The notes beneath the pieces were generated by a model that searched no databases, had not been told where the DNA came from, and worked only from the letters and a program-made list of their open reading frames with translations. From Candidatus Bathyarchaeota archaeon BA1 (GTDB lineage Archaea > Thermoproteota > Bathyarchaeia > Bathyarchaeales > Bathyarchaeaceae), in the NCBI GenBank assembly GCA_001399805.1, contig LIHJ01000089.1:92418-156417 (forward strand): a stretch of DNA of 64,000 bases. Direction: 5' to 3'. This document shows positions 8,237 to 15,721 of this stretch, piece by piece (within the stretch, counting starts at the first letter, position 1; every line of letters starts with the position of its first letter). The position numbers were made by a program, and so were the translations under genes.

Positions 8237-8947
8237 TTAAGTCTTAACCTTAGCCTTTTTCAGGATACTCATCATTTCCTCCTTTATGCTGTAGGTGTAT
8301 GGTATTCTCTGTGTGTTTCGCTCCAAATAACCATCCTCGTACAATTTTTTCATCAAACGAGCAGTATGCTCTCTAGTGAGTTTTATTCTAGCTTTAATTT
8401 CAGGGGCAGTTTTCTCGCCCTCAGTAAGAAGCTCTAGCATATGCAACTCGGTTTCTGTCAATGGGGCCAGCACTCTTTCTTTCTTGATCGGAATGGCCGC
8501 CTCTATTTTTGCTTCGGGCATCATTGGGACCTTATATTCTCGTTTTTCAATTTTGACGATCTTTTGCATTATCTTCTCTTGCGTGGCGGTGATATCGTTG
8601 ATTTTTTGATCCATCGTCTTCATTTGCTCAGAGATCCTCGCCTCGGTTCCCAGAACGCCTTCAACTTTAGAGGCTAGGGAGGCTAATTGCTTATTATATC
8701 CCTCTAATTTTGCCACGATCTTCTCACTTTTAGAGGAGAGGACCTCAGTTTTATAGGCGACAACACCAAGTCTATCCTCCTGCCTCTGCACCTGCCTATT
8801 AAAACTTATAACAACGTCGCTTACGACATCCCTAGCCTTTTCGTATTCCTCACGCGCCCTCTTTATCCGCCCATAATACAATGCCGCTGCACCAAGTGTA
8901 ACAATTAGTAAAAGGAGGGTTGCAATCAAAAGGGGATCATACAACAT
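8237..8947 (-). CDS. Membrane-anchored coiled-coil protein with C-terminal winged helix
   Basis: A 236-aa protein with one N-terminal transmembrane helix (DPLLIATLLLLIVTLGAAALY, about residues 4-24). A long coiled coil follows (30-135). A MarR/winged-helix domain ends it (about 165-225: LTETELHMLELLTEGEKTAP, then a recognition-helix-like LTREHTARLMKKLYEDGYLE). It may tether DNA or sense a membrane signal. The upstream gap carries three TGTGAT-type palindromes that could be its own binding sites. Domain layout is seen; function is inferred. Confidence 0.75.
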   Translation of the reverse strand: MLYDPLLIATLLLLIVTLGAAALYYGRIKRAREEYEKARDVVSDVVISFNRQVQRQEDRLGVVAYKTEVLSSKSEKIVAKLEGYNKQLASLASKVEGVLGTEARISEQMKTMDQKINDITATQEKIMQKIVKIEKREYKVPMMPEAKIEAAIPIKKERVLAPLTETELHMLELLTEGEKTAPEIKARIKLTREHTARLMKKLYEDGYLERNTQRIPYTYSIKEEMMSILKKAKVKT

Positions 8948-9020
8948 GGGTCCCTCTAAATGATTTAATGTTAAAGAAGAAGATAAGTTTATAGGAGGCT
9001 AGCATGTGACGTGACCTAAT

Positions 9021-9037
9021 TGTGATCACACGTGATC
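9021..9037. promoter_or_regulatory. Palindromic operator-like site 1
   Basis: TGTGATCACACGTGATC, about 75 bp upstream of the membrane winged-helix gene's start at 8947. It shares the TGTGAT-half with sites 2 and 3 and is preceded by a GTGACGTGAC stretch at 9006-9015. Confidence 0.45.
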
Positions 9038-9196
9038 TGATAGGATATCATAGTTATGATAACAATTTACAAGGACATGATGAGAACATGGACACAGAGG
9101 GTCCAAGATACATTCTACAAGGGAGCCTTCAGTCCGACTATACCTATAAATTAACCCAAAGTGATTTTGCTTAGCGATTCAAATCAAGAATGCCTT

Positions 9197-9215
9197 TGTG
9201 ATATCACATGTCACA
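9197..9215. promoter_or_regulatory. Palindromic operator-like site 2
   Basis: TGTGATATCACATGTCACA: a perfect 12-bp palindrome plus a third half-site. It matches site 3 in 17 of 19 positions, far beyond chance over 260 bp. Confidence 0.5.
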
Positions 9216-9457
9216 GTCGCAACGTGCCTCCTCGATTGGTTTCATATTTGAATGGAAATACGCTCTCCTTTAAAGATGGTGCACACATAAATAGAATTCG
9301 GTGTTCAAGAATCTTTGGGGACAATATACCAAGATAGGCTCAGATTAGGCTCTTAAGGTGCCCTGTGCTCCGAGGCACTACCGGTGCCAAGCGCCAACAT
9401 TTAATATGAGTGATTTTATATTAAAAGATAAAGGACGACCTAGCTGGAAAGAGCGGC

Positions 9458-9476
9458 TGTGATATCACACATCACA
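9458..9476. promoter_or_regulatory. Palindromic operator-like site 3
   Basis: TGTGATATCACACATCACA, lying immediately after the stop of the 9478-9951 gene. It shares the perfect TGTGATATCACA core and the third TCACA half-site with site 2. Together the three sites mark 9021-9476 as a regulatory stretch; otherwise I see no gene there. Confidence 0.5.
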
Positions 9477-9477
9477 T

Positions 9478-9951
9478 TTATCGTGTCCTTGGTTTGGATA
9501 ATCGTTCTAGGCTGGACTCTAATTCCTCATGTAACATTCTAACGATTCTCAGATATTCACCTTTTGTCCCCTCATTTCCTATCATGTCCTTGTAAGCGCT
9601 CATATAAGTTTGTAGTTTATTTGCAACCTCTAGATATGGATCCAGTCTGGTGTCCTCAAAGATGCCCAAATATCCAAGAAGTAGAATTGTGTAGATGGAT
9701 TGAATTACATTTTTTCTCGCCTGTTGTAGCGTTCTATTGAATGAGCCTCGGCTTATATCCGCCTTTAAAAGGCGTAATTTGGCTTTCTCTTCAGTTTTTA
9801 ATGTTTTTTCAGTTATATTTTCAGCTAAAATGTCAATTAGAAGGGTTTCTAGTTGCGTTTTAGTCAGATTACTATTTTTTGAGAGTATTTTCGCAAACGG
9901 GTCATTCATTGATCGCATCAACCATTCACGGATGTTTTCCTTTGAATACAA
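9478..9951 (-). CDS. Conserved-looking helical protein of unknown function
   Basis: A 157-aa, almost entirely helical protein that I cannot name. A central basic stretch (SRGSFNRTLQQARKNVIQSI) followed by a hydrophobic segment (YTILLLGYLGIFE) looks helix-turn-helix-like rather than membrane-spanning. It is read in the same direction as the membrane winged-helix gene, from which the TGTGATATCACA sites separate it. It might be a regulator, but that is only suggested by the fold impression and by the operator sites. Confidence 0.6.
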   Translation of the reverse strand: MYSKENIREWLMRSMNDPFAKILSKNSNLTKTQLETLLIDILAENITEKTLKTEEKAKLRLLKADISRGSFNRTLQQARKNVIQSIYTILLLGYLGIFEDTRLDPYLEVANKLQTYMSAYKDMIGNEGTKGEYLRIVRMLHEELESSLERLSKPRTR

Positions 9952-10098
9952 ACTCTTTCCCCATATCTTGTTTCTGTTGAATACGATTTTGTATACGAAT
10001 ACAAAAAGCTTGCGGTCGATCTCAATTATTGACCACTATTTAGGCAACATTATTAAATGATAAATGTAAAACTTATACAGAAGAAAATAGAATACATA

Positions 10099-11280
10099 AT
10101 GGTGTCCGCATTGAAATGTTTTGAACCTGCGTCAAGATTAAAGGGCATTAGACCTTCTGGGATTCACCGTATGTTTGAATTGGCGCAAGGAGTTCCCGGT
10201 ATGATCAGTATGGGTTTAGGTGAGCCGGATTACGTTCCACCCATTCACGTTCTTGAAGCGATTAAGCAGGCTTTGGATGAGGGTAAGACACACTACACGC
10301 CTAATGAGGGTGTCCCTGAGTTACTTGAGGCCTTGGCGGAGAAGGCAAAGAAGGATTATGGCTTGATATATGACCCTGAAACAGAGATCATGATCACAGT
10401 TGGGGCGTCTGAAGCCATCTTTCTGGCTTTACTGGCGCTCGTAAATCCTGGCGACGAGGTCTTGATCCCGGATCCAGGTTTTGCAGGCTATGAGCCCGAT
10501 GTTTTAATGGCTGGTGGTGTTCCTATTTCGATGCCTCTGCTTGAAGAGAAAGACTTTCGGCTGGATGCTAACGATGTGATACCTCTCCTCACAGGTAAAT
10601 CACGCGTGATGATTGTGAATTCTCCCAATAACCCAACGGGTTCCGTTCTGCTATATGATGACATCATGAAGCTTGCCAAACTTGTGGTGGAGCGTGATTT
10701 AATTGTGATCTCTGATGAGGTTTATGAAAAAATCACATATGATGACACTAGGCATTATTGCTTAGCCACCTTTCCCGGAATGCGGGAGCGCACATTAGTT
10801 GTAAACTCGTTTTCCAAGACATATGCCATGACGGGTTTGCGGGTCGGCTATGCGCTTGGGCCTAAGGAGGTTATTTCTTCTATGGTACAGGTTCAACAAT
10901 TCGCCGTTGCTTGTGTTGATGGTCCGGCGCAATATGGGGCAGTAGCAGGGTTAAAGGGTCCACAAGACTTTATAGATAATATGGTTCGAGAGTTTGATAA
11001 GAGACGCCACCTTCTTCACTCAAGGATTAACGAAATTAAGGGCTTTCGATCCACCCTTCCGAAGGGAGCCTTTTACCTGTTTGCAAACATCCAGGGCTTC
11101 GGCATGCCATCTGCACAATTCGCTGAGCATCTCTTCAATAAGGGAAAGGTGGTAACTGTACCAGGTCCTGTTTTTGGCAAATACTGCGAGGGTTATCTAC
11201 GGTTCTCTTATGCAACAGCCTACGAGAAGATCGAAGAGGCACTGAATCGTATAGAAAAAGCTGTGAAGGAAATTAGGTAA
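10099..11280 (+). CDS. Class I/II PLP-dependent aminotransferase (aspartate aminotransferase-like)
   Basis: Fold type I aminotransferase of about 393 aa. It has GLGEPDYVPP near the N-terminus, the NSPNNPTG motif and ISDEVYEKITY. The PLP lysine lies in NSFSKTYAMTGLRVGY. I set the start at ATG 10099 (MVSALKCFEPASRL) rather than 10057, because the extra 14 residues (MINVKLIQKK...) have no counterpart in the family. The family moves amino groups between amino acids and 2-oxo acids; substrate cannot be set from sequence alone. Monocistronic in appearance. Confidence 0.88.
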   Translation: MVSALKCFEPASRLKGIRPSGIHRMFELAQGVPGMISMGLGEPDYVPPIHVLEAIKQALDEGKTHYTPNEGVPELLEALAEKAKKDYGLIYDPETEIMITVGASEAIFLALLALVNPGDEVLIPDPGFAGYEPDVLMAGGVPISMPLLEEKDFRLDANDVIPLLTGKSRVMIVNSPNNPTGSVLLYDDIMKLAKLVVERDLIVISDEVYEKITYDDTRHYCLATFPGMRERTLVVNSFSKTYAMTGLRVGYALGPKEVISSMVQVQQFAVACVDGPAQYGAVAGLKGPQDFIDNMVREFDKRRHLLHSRINEIKGFRSTLPKGAFYLFANIQGFGMPSAQFAEHLFNKGKVVTVPGPVFGKYCEGYLRFSYATAYEKIEEALNRIEKAVKEIR

Positions 11281-11599
11281 CGGGCTTTCCTTCTTCAGGG
11301 GGCCTCAATTCCCTCTCAATGTCTTCATTTTTCCGGGGAGTTTCAAGTAGTTGATGCGCTGCGTGATCCTTTTTTCGTTGCTCCACGGCTAAAGTTTCCA
11401 TTTTAAGTTCTTGAGCCCGAACACTCGGATGTGTCTTGATTGTGATGTATGAACGTAGGATATTTGCCATCATGGTCTTTTGAAAAATAAGAGTGGATCC
11501 ATCTTTCAATCTCCAAGCAGACCCGTAAGTGCTTATGCCCTTCAGGGACTCCTATCAAAACACGATCCACATCTTTCGAATTATGCGGATTTCATTCAT
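11273..11599 (-). pseudogene. Frameshifted small conserved-looking gene
   Basis: The 78-aa open frame at 11273-11509 begins mid-protein. Upstream, other frames carry its natural N-terminal part: MNEIRIIRK from ATG 11599 behind a good GAGGTG ribosome site, then KDVDRVLIGVPEGHKHLRVCLE, then LKDGSTLIFQKTMMANILRS. Two single-base shifts join the pieces, one at a short A run near 11575 and one near 11506. Either the gene is decaying or the assembly has two indels. The product is unknown. The 3' end overlaps the aminotransferase stop by 8 bp. Confidence 0.5.
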
Positions 11600-11692
11600 A
11601 ATCACACCTCATAGAGTTTCTGCTTGTTCGAGTATGCATGCTCCCATTATCAAAATCGTGCAAACTTGTATGAAAAGAACTTATGATGGAGG

Positions 11693-12065
11693 TTAAAGGT
11701 AACTTAATGTTTTCTTCAATATTTTTTCCGCTAAGTTTCTATAGGAGTCTGCATTTTCTGGGGTTCCAATGTAAATTCCTTCATGATATACCGGGCCTCT
11801 CATAGCAACTCGTTTTAATTCTGAAAAGCTCTTCATTAAATCATAATCATTTTTGTTAAGGTTTTTCACCAAGTTGTTCTTTTAGATCATCGGCGATTTT
11901 ACTCCAATTGTATCCAACTTTAACCCTATACTTCTTGTAAAGGTATTGTCGAAGCATCCCTTCAATGGCTGCGTCATACTCAAATATAGTTGCTTCAAAA
12001 GTTCCTGTGTTCAATGAAAGCTCGGCGTCTCTTAGCTTCTTCATTATACTTTCAAGTACAGGCAT
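11693..12065 (-). pseudogene. HEPN-like helical protein, frameshifted
   Basis: The first 69 residues (SLNTGTFEATIFEYDAAIEG and on) look like a HEPN domain start. The frame then stops at 11856, but shifting by one base at an A5 run (about 11862-11866) continues it: NKNDYDLMKSFSELKRVAMR, then GPVYHEGIYIGTPENADSY, ending at 11693. Removing one A would give an intact protein of about 124 aa. It overlaps the upstream HEPN-like gene by 14 nt, so it is the third member of the MNT/HEPN operon. Confidence 0.55.
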
Positions 12066-12510
12066 GTTGAGAAATTACCTCCATAACACTTTCAACGGCT
12101 TTGTAAAGCTTGGAAGGGTCGATGGAAGGAGATTCCCAATCCTCAGGATAAATAAGCCCGGAGTTTCGATATTTGTTATATGAGTCCTTAAGTAAGTGAA
12201 TGGCTTCATGATGGCTTTCTAATTCAGCATGTCTCTCCAGGAGAGCCTTAACTGCCGCTTCTTTTTTGAAAATATAAGTATTATGAAAGATGACATCGGC
12301 GATAGCGCATCTTGCCACGATAAGAAACCCTTCAACAGAGGCATAGGGGATCATCAAGCTGTTAGATAGCCCGTAATGGCAAGCTCTAAACCTTGCCTTG
12401 GAAATGTTAAGGAGAGACCTTAAAGCCTCATGTGCAATCCTTGAGGTTCTCTCTTTAACCTCTTCTAAAAAATCCCTCTTGTCAATCAATGGGGTAGCTT
12501 CCATGATCAA
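12052..12510 (-). CDS. HEPN-like all-helical protein, partner of the MNT gene
   Basis: A 152-aa all-helical protein placed directly after a nucleotidyltransferase ORF with a 4-nt overlap. This is the usual organisation of MNT/HEPN toxin-antitoxin pairs. Helices carry many Arg/His/Glu residues (HEALRSLLNISKARFRACHY, then ERHAELESHHEAIHLL). I cannot point with certainty to the R-x4-6-H RNase motif. Family knowledge: HEPN proteins can be RNases neutralised by MNT partners. HEPN assignment rests on context plus helical pattern. Confidence 0.6.
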   Translation of the reverse strand: MIMEATPLIDKRDFLEEVKERTSRIAHEALRSLLNISKARFRACHYGLSNSLMIPYASVEGFLIVARCAIADVIFHNTYIFKKEAAVKALLERHAELESHHEAIHLLKDSYNKYRNSGLIYPEDWESPSIDPSKLYKAVESVMEVISQHACT

Positions 12511-13068
12511 GTGCCATATGAAGGGAGAATCCCTTTCGGCCCCCTTAATACCTCAGATCTGCTCATCACTGTGCATTCAAGGCGAAATTCACCCCTTCTA
12601 ATACCATCACATAACTTAACTAAATTCTCCATAAAGGCTTCGCCGGTTGTCACTATGAGAATGTCAATATCGCTTAAGTCAGTGAATGATCCCCTTGCGA
12701 GGCTACCGAAGAGCAATACGGCCATCTACATCGTCACGGTCATGCAGCTCCTTGACAATCTTAATAATGGTCTTTTGAACATCTCTTGGAAGATTATGCG
12801 TAACTGCGAGCATGTTAAGCCAAATTGAGGGGTCAATGAGATAATACAGCTTGCGTCGACGATCTTTTGTAGACCCTCTAGAGGAAACGATTCCAATATT
12901 AGCCATTTTAGAGAGAAGATACTTAGTAAAACCATCACTTGCACCTAGCGCTTCCCTTGCCCTTTGAAAGTAAAAGACTTTCTTCTTAAAGTTTGAGTAA
13001 AGCAAGGCATATGAAAGGAGAACATGTCGAGGGATCTTCAAAGTTGAAACAACCATATAGGTTAGCAA
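12507..13068 (-). pseudogene. Winged helix-MNT nucleotidyltransferase, split by a frameshift
   Basis: Two overlapping ORFs form one protein. The upstream part (12703-13068) is a winged helix with a basic wing (SSRGSTKDRRRKLYYLI) and a C-terminal helix ending ELHDRDDVD. The downstream part (12507-12725) begins AVLLFGSLARGSFTDLSDID, the GS-x-D-x-D core of minimal nucleotidyltransferases. Dropping one base near 12724-12727 fuses them into the common winged helix-MNT architecture of about 185 aa. It is either a real frameshift, coupled separate ORFs, or an assembly indel. It heads the HEPN operon. Confidence 0.6.
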
Positions 13069-13189
13069 TAGTATAAACCATATACAAAATAAATAAACCT
13101 ACTGATCCTTTTATCATTCAAAATGCAACCTCGGAAAATAATCCGATTTCTAAAGACAGGAAACTTAAGGTAATAAATACGAGCATATA

Positions 13190-13785
13190 CCCAGTGGGCA
13201 GAGACTGCTAAAGTCATATCTGCCCCGGGCTTTATCTTGATGCCTCGCGTTAGAAGGCCTAAGAAAGCCGCGAGGAATAAGTGTGGAAAGGAACGAAAGT
13301 TTTGACTGAAGCCGAAAGGCGTCTACTGGTCACTATCTCAAGTTCAGTGAAAGAACAAAGAGAAAGAAAAGCTAGAGGAAAGAGAAAACGTAGAACACGT
13401 TTATCGGCGATTTGGGGCAGTCAGAAATGGTTGTAATACTGGGGGGACCTCGATAAGAAATTGGAGCTTTTGAAAGAGCCACGCAAAAAAGATGAAAGCC
13501 ATGCGCGAGCAATGAGCGCAATTTTGATTCCTAGCGAAGAAATCTAGGAATGAGTAATACGATGTGAAAGGAAGTTTCCAGATAAGGAAGTTACGATTTC
13601 TTGCCGTAACTTCAAGGAAAAGTTTACGTGAAAGAGCTCTCCTCGCATAGAAACTGGTGACCGTTAAACATGAATAGTGATACTTTAGATATCGAGGGTT
13701 TTCCGGCGCGAGTTACCACAAAGACGAATTCAGACTTGGGCATTCTGTGTAATTAATTGACTCAAGTACAACTTCTTGAGTTTTC
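13190..13785 (+). ncRNA. Candidate structured non-coding RNA of unknown class
   Basis: No ORF explains this stretch, yet it holds five strong hairpins: 13196-13202/13219-13225 (7 bp, with an inner GACT/AGTC stem), 13243-13249/13269-13275 (7 bp), 13305-13310/13343-13348 (enclosing GCC-GAAA-GGC), 13527-13534/13544-13551 (8 bp) and 13587-13595/13605-13613 (9 bp). GGTCAC at 13328 can pair with GTGACC at 13657, and CCCAGT at 13190 with ACTTGGG at 13734, closing the molecule. A TATA-like AATAAATA lies about 20 bp upstream and a hairpin-T4 follows. I could not match RNase P or SRP RNA core motifs. Confidence 0.5.
13761..13784 (+). terminator. Hairpin plus T-run ending the structured RNA candidate
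   Basis: CTCAAG-TACAACTT-CTTGAG followed by TTTT and a pyrimidine-rich tract. It fits termination of a plus-strand transcript from about 13190. Confidence 0.4.
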
Positions 13786-13825
13786 CTCTCTGTCTAGGCA
13801 AGCCAAAGTTAATGTCTTTAGTACA

Positions 13826-14400
13826 TCAATTTTTGTGATATTGACCGTAAACGCGTTGAATATTATATCTAAGAAACCGCATTGACTGTGGTAGTATCGC
13901 CGAAATGTTTCCGTATGTGTGCGTCTTTCTTCTATTAGCCAGTGTTTTTTCCCTCAAATCTTCTAAGTTTTCTATTTTTAGGCGTAGCCAATTCTCAACT
14001 AACTTGCACAAATCAAGTCTGTAAGCGACCAGAGCTAGATCGCTCGGTTGCTCGTACGTGGACTTAGTCTTAAGAAACGACCTTTGCCCAGCAGTTCGTC
14101 GATTTCTAAAGCTGGGTTTTCGTGATTTCCTCTAATATGCCTAAAGGGACAACATAAGTTCAAGGGCACTCGAAGATTGCATAAGGATGTCATCTTATAT
14201 AAAAATTAAGATAGCATCCAATTGTCAAAAACCATGTTAGATCTCTATCCTTAGCCACATATTTCTGATGCCCCTAGTGACGCATTCTGCCAGAGTGGTA
14301 ATTTTTCGTCTCTAGTAAGAACCCACAGACCTTGATCAAGTGTGCAAGTCTTTCGAGGTTGGCTTCTCTTATTTCCTTTGTGCATGGCCCCCTTCGTAAC
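13826..14400 (-). pseudogene. Possible decayed transposase relic
   Basis: On the minus strand, 14400-14260 translates in one frame to KGAMHKGNKRSQPRKTCTLD then QGLWVLTRDEKLPLWQN. This resembles the central DDE-transposase segment with a target-like LTRDEKLPLW pattern, but with stops on both sides. The 61-aa open frame at 13826-14011 (KLVENWLRLKIENLEDLREK) may be the same gene's C-terminus. Several stops and frame changes intervene. The family is uncertain and no terminal inverted repeats were found. The rest of 14011-14260 shows no gene. Confidence 0.3.
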
Positions 14401-14414
14401 AGATTGTTAACCCT

Positions 14415-14440
14415 AACCTTCAAACGTTTGTTTCAAGGTT
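14415..14440. repeat. Inverted repeat upstream of elf1
   Basis: AACCTTCAAAC-GTTT-GTTTCAAGGTT: 11-bp arms with one mismatch, containing the perfect palindrome CAAACGTTTG. It lies just upstream of the TATA-like AAATATTTAA at 14445 and about 55 bp before the elf1 start, so it could be an operator or an element end. Confidence 0.4.
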
Positions 14441-14495
14441 TGACAAATATTTAAGTGAGAGCTATATTTGAATATATCAACATAGAGGACTCAGT

Positions 14496-14738
14496 ATGGG
14501 TAGAAGAAGAAGAAAGGTAGTTCGCATTCCCAAGAAGCGACTGCCCAAGGTGTTTCTGTGCCCAAAATGCGGAAAGGAAGGGGTCAGAGTCGAGCTCTCC
14601 AAGGGACAAACGCGTGCCACTGTGCGGTGTGGGAGCTGTGGCTTGATGGATGAGTTGCCCATCAAACCCGCCTTTCGGGAGATCGATGTCTACTGCCTTT
14701 TCACTGACAAGTTCTACTCCAAAACAACTATTATGTAG
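14496..14738 (+). CDS. Elf1-like transcription elongation factor (zinc ribbon)
   Basis: An 80-aa archaeal Elf1 homologue. A basic N-terminal tail ([18 protein letters not shown]) is followed by a four-cysteine zinc ribbon, CPKC at about 22-25 and CGSC at about 46-49, then the family's [12 protein letters not shown] segment. Eukaryotic Elf1 binds elongating RNA polymerase II; the archaeal protein is expected to act on RNA polymerase. It has its own A/T-rich promoter at 14445-14475 and no close downstream partner. Confidence 0.88.
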   Translation: MGRRRRKVVRIPKKRLPKVFLCPKCGKEGVRVELSKGQTRATVRCGSCGLMDELPIKPAFREIDVYCLFTDKFYSKTTIM

Positions 14739-14865
14739 TTGGTTTCGAGCATGTTGGTGGGGAGAGCAGTCCTTTGAAATTCGTGAGAGGGCTGAAACTT
14801 AGAAAAACTAAAAGATGAACAACTGACAAATACGTTAAAAGTCAAATTTAGTAGGGGATTTTGCT

Positions 14866-15615
14866 TTGGTCGGTTGGGTAGAGAAGTATTTGCTTGACAA
14901 AATCCGGGAAGATGGGGCCATTCACGTAACCCTCATCGATCCTGAGAAGACAACCCCTTCTGTTGCAGCTCGCATGGCTCATGTTGCTGAGTCTTGTCAA
15001 ACTGCAGCCATCATGGTTGGCGGGTCCACCCTCATCTTGACTTCACGCTTAGACGCCGTTGTAAAGGCGATAAAGAAGGCGGTAAAGATTCCCGTAATTC
15101 TCTTCCCAAATAATGTAACTGGTATCAGTCGTTATGCGGATGCCATGTGGTTTATGTCTCTTCTTAATTCATCAGACCCGTACTTCCTTACAGGGGCGCA
15201 AGTTTTGGGAGCTCCTTTAATAAGGAAATTTGGTTTAGAAGCGATCCCACTTGGCTACATCGTTGTAGGAGAGGGAGGCACGGTTGGGGTCATAGGGCGG
15301 GCTTGCCCCATCCCATATGATAAGCCAGAGCTTGCCGCTGCCTACGCATTAACAGCACAATATTTTGGCATGAGATTTGTGTATTTGGAGGCAGGCTCAG
15401 GCTCTAAGCGGCCCGTACCAAGTGATATGGTGAAAATGGTGAAAGACCTTGTCAGCGTTCCGCTTATTGTGGGCGGGGGGGTAAGAACTGGTGAGCAAGT
15501 TAAAGAGGTCGTGGGCGCTGGGGCAGACATCGTTGTTACTGGCACGGTTATGGAGGAACTTAAGGGGAAAGATAAGATTAAGGAACTGGTTGAATGTGTA
15601 AGGATCAATCGGTAG
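14866..15615 (+). CDS. Geranylgeranylglyceryl phosphate synthase
   Basis: GGGP synthase, 249 aa, makes the first ether bond of archaeal lipids from glycerol-1-phosphate and geranylgeranyl-PP. It is a TIM barrel with HVTLIDPEK at the N-terminus, GGSTLI, LFPNN, then the phosphate-binding YLEAGSGSKRPV, IVGGGVRTGEQ and ADIVVTGT. It starts with TTG at 14866, behind an AGGGGAT ribosome site. It ends in TAG. It lies between elf1 and the polymerase D large subunit without overlap. Confidence 0.93.
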   Translation: MVGWVEKYLLDKIREDGAIHVTLIDPEKTTPSVAARMAHVAESCQTAAIMVGGSTLILTSRLDAVVKAIKKAVKIPVILFPNNVTGISRYADAMWFMSLLNSSDPYFLTGAQVLGAPLIRKFGLEAIPLGYIVVGEGGTVGVIGRACPIPYDKPELAAAYALTAQYFGMRFVYLEAGSGSKRPVPSDMVKMVKDLVSVPLIVGGGVRTGEQVKEVVGAGADIVVTGTVMEELKGKDKIKELVECVRINR

Positions 15616-15721
15616 CCATGGTTTTGTGTAGATTTTCAGCATAAGGCTCGTCCATCTTTCCATCGTTTATGTTAGAAAGATTCAATATTCCTCTATGTAA
15701 TTTTACTGAAGGAAGTTGATA

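Noticed and set aside
12507..12725. BHB intron as cause of the MNT gene split
   Set aside because: The two protein parts join with a single-base shift; there is no inserted segment that could be spliced out.
13190..13740. RNase P RNA as the identity of the structured RNA
   Set aside because: The universally conserved segments (GAGGAAAGTC-like and ACAGAA-CCGGCTTA-like) were not found on either strand, although the ends pair as a P1-like stem.
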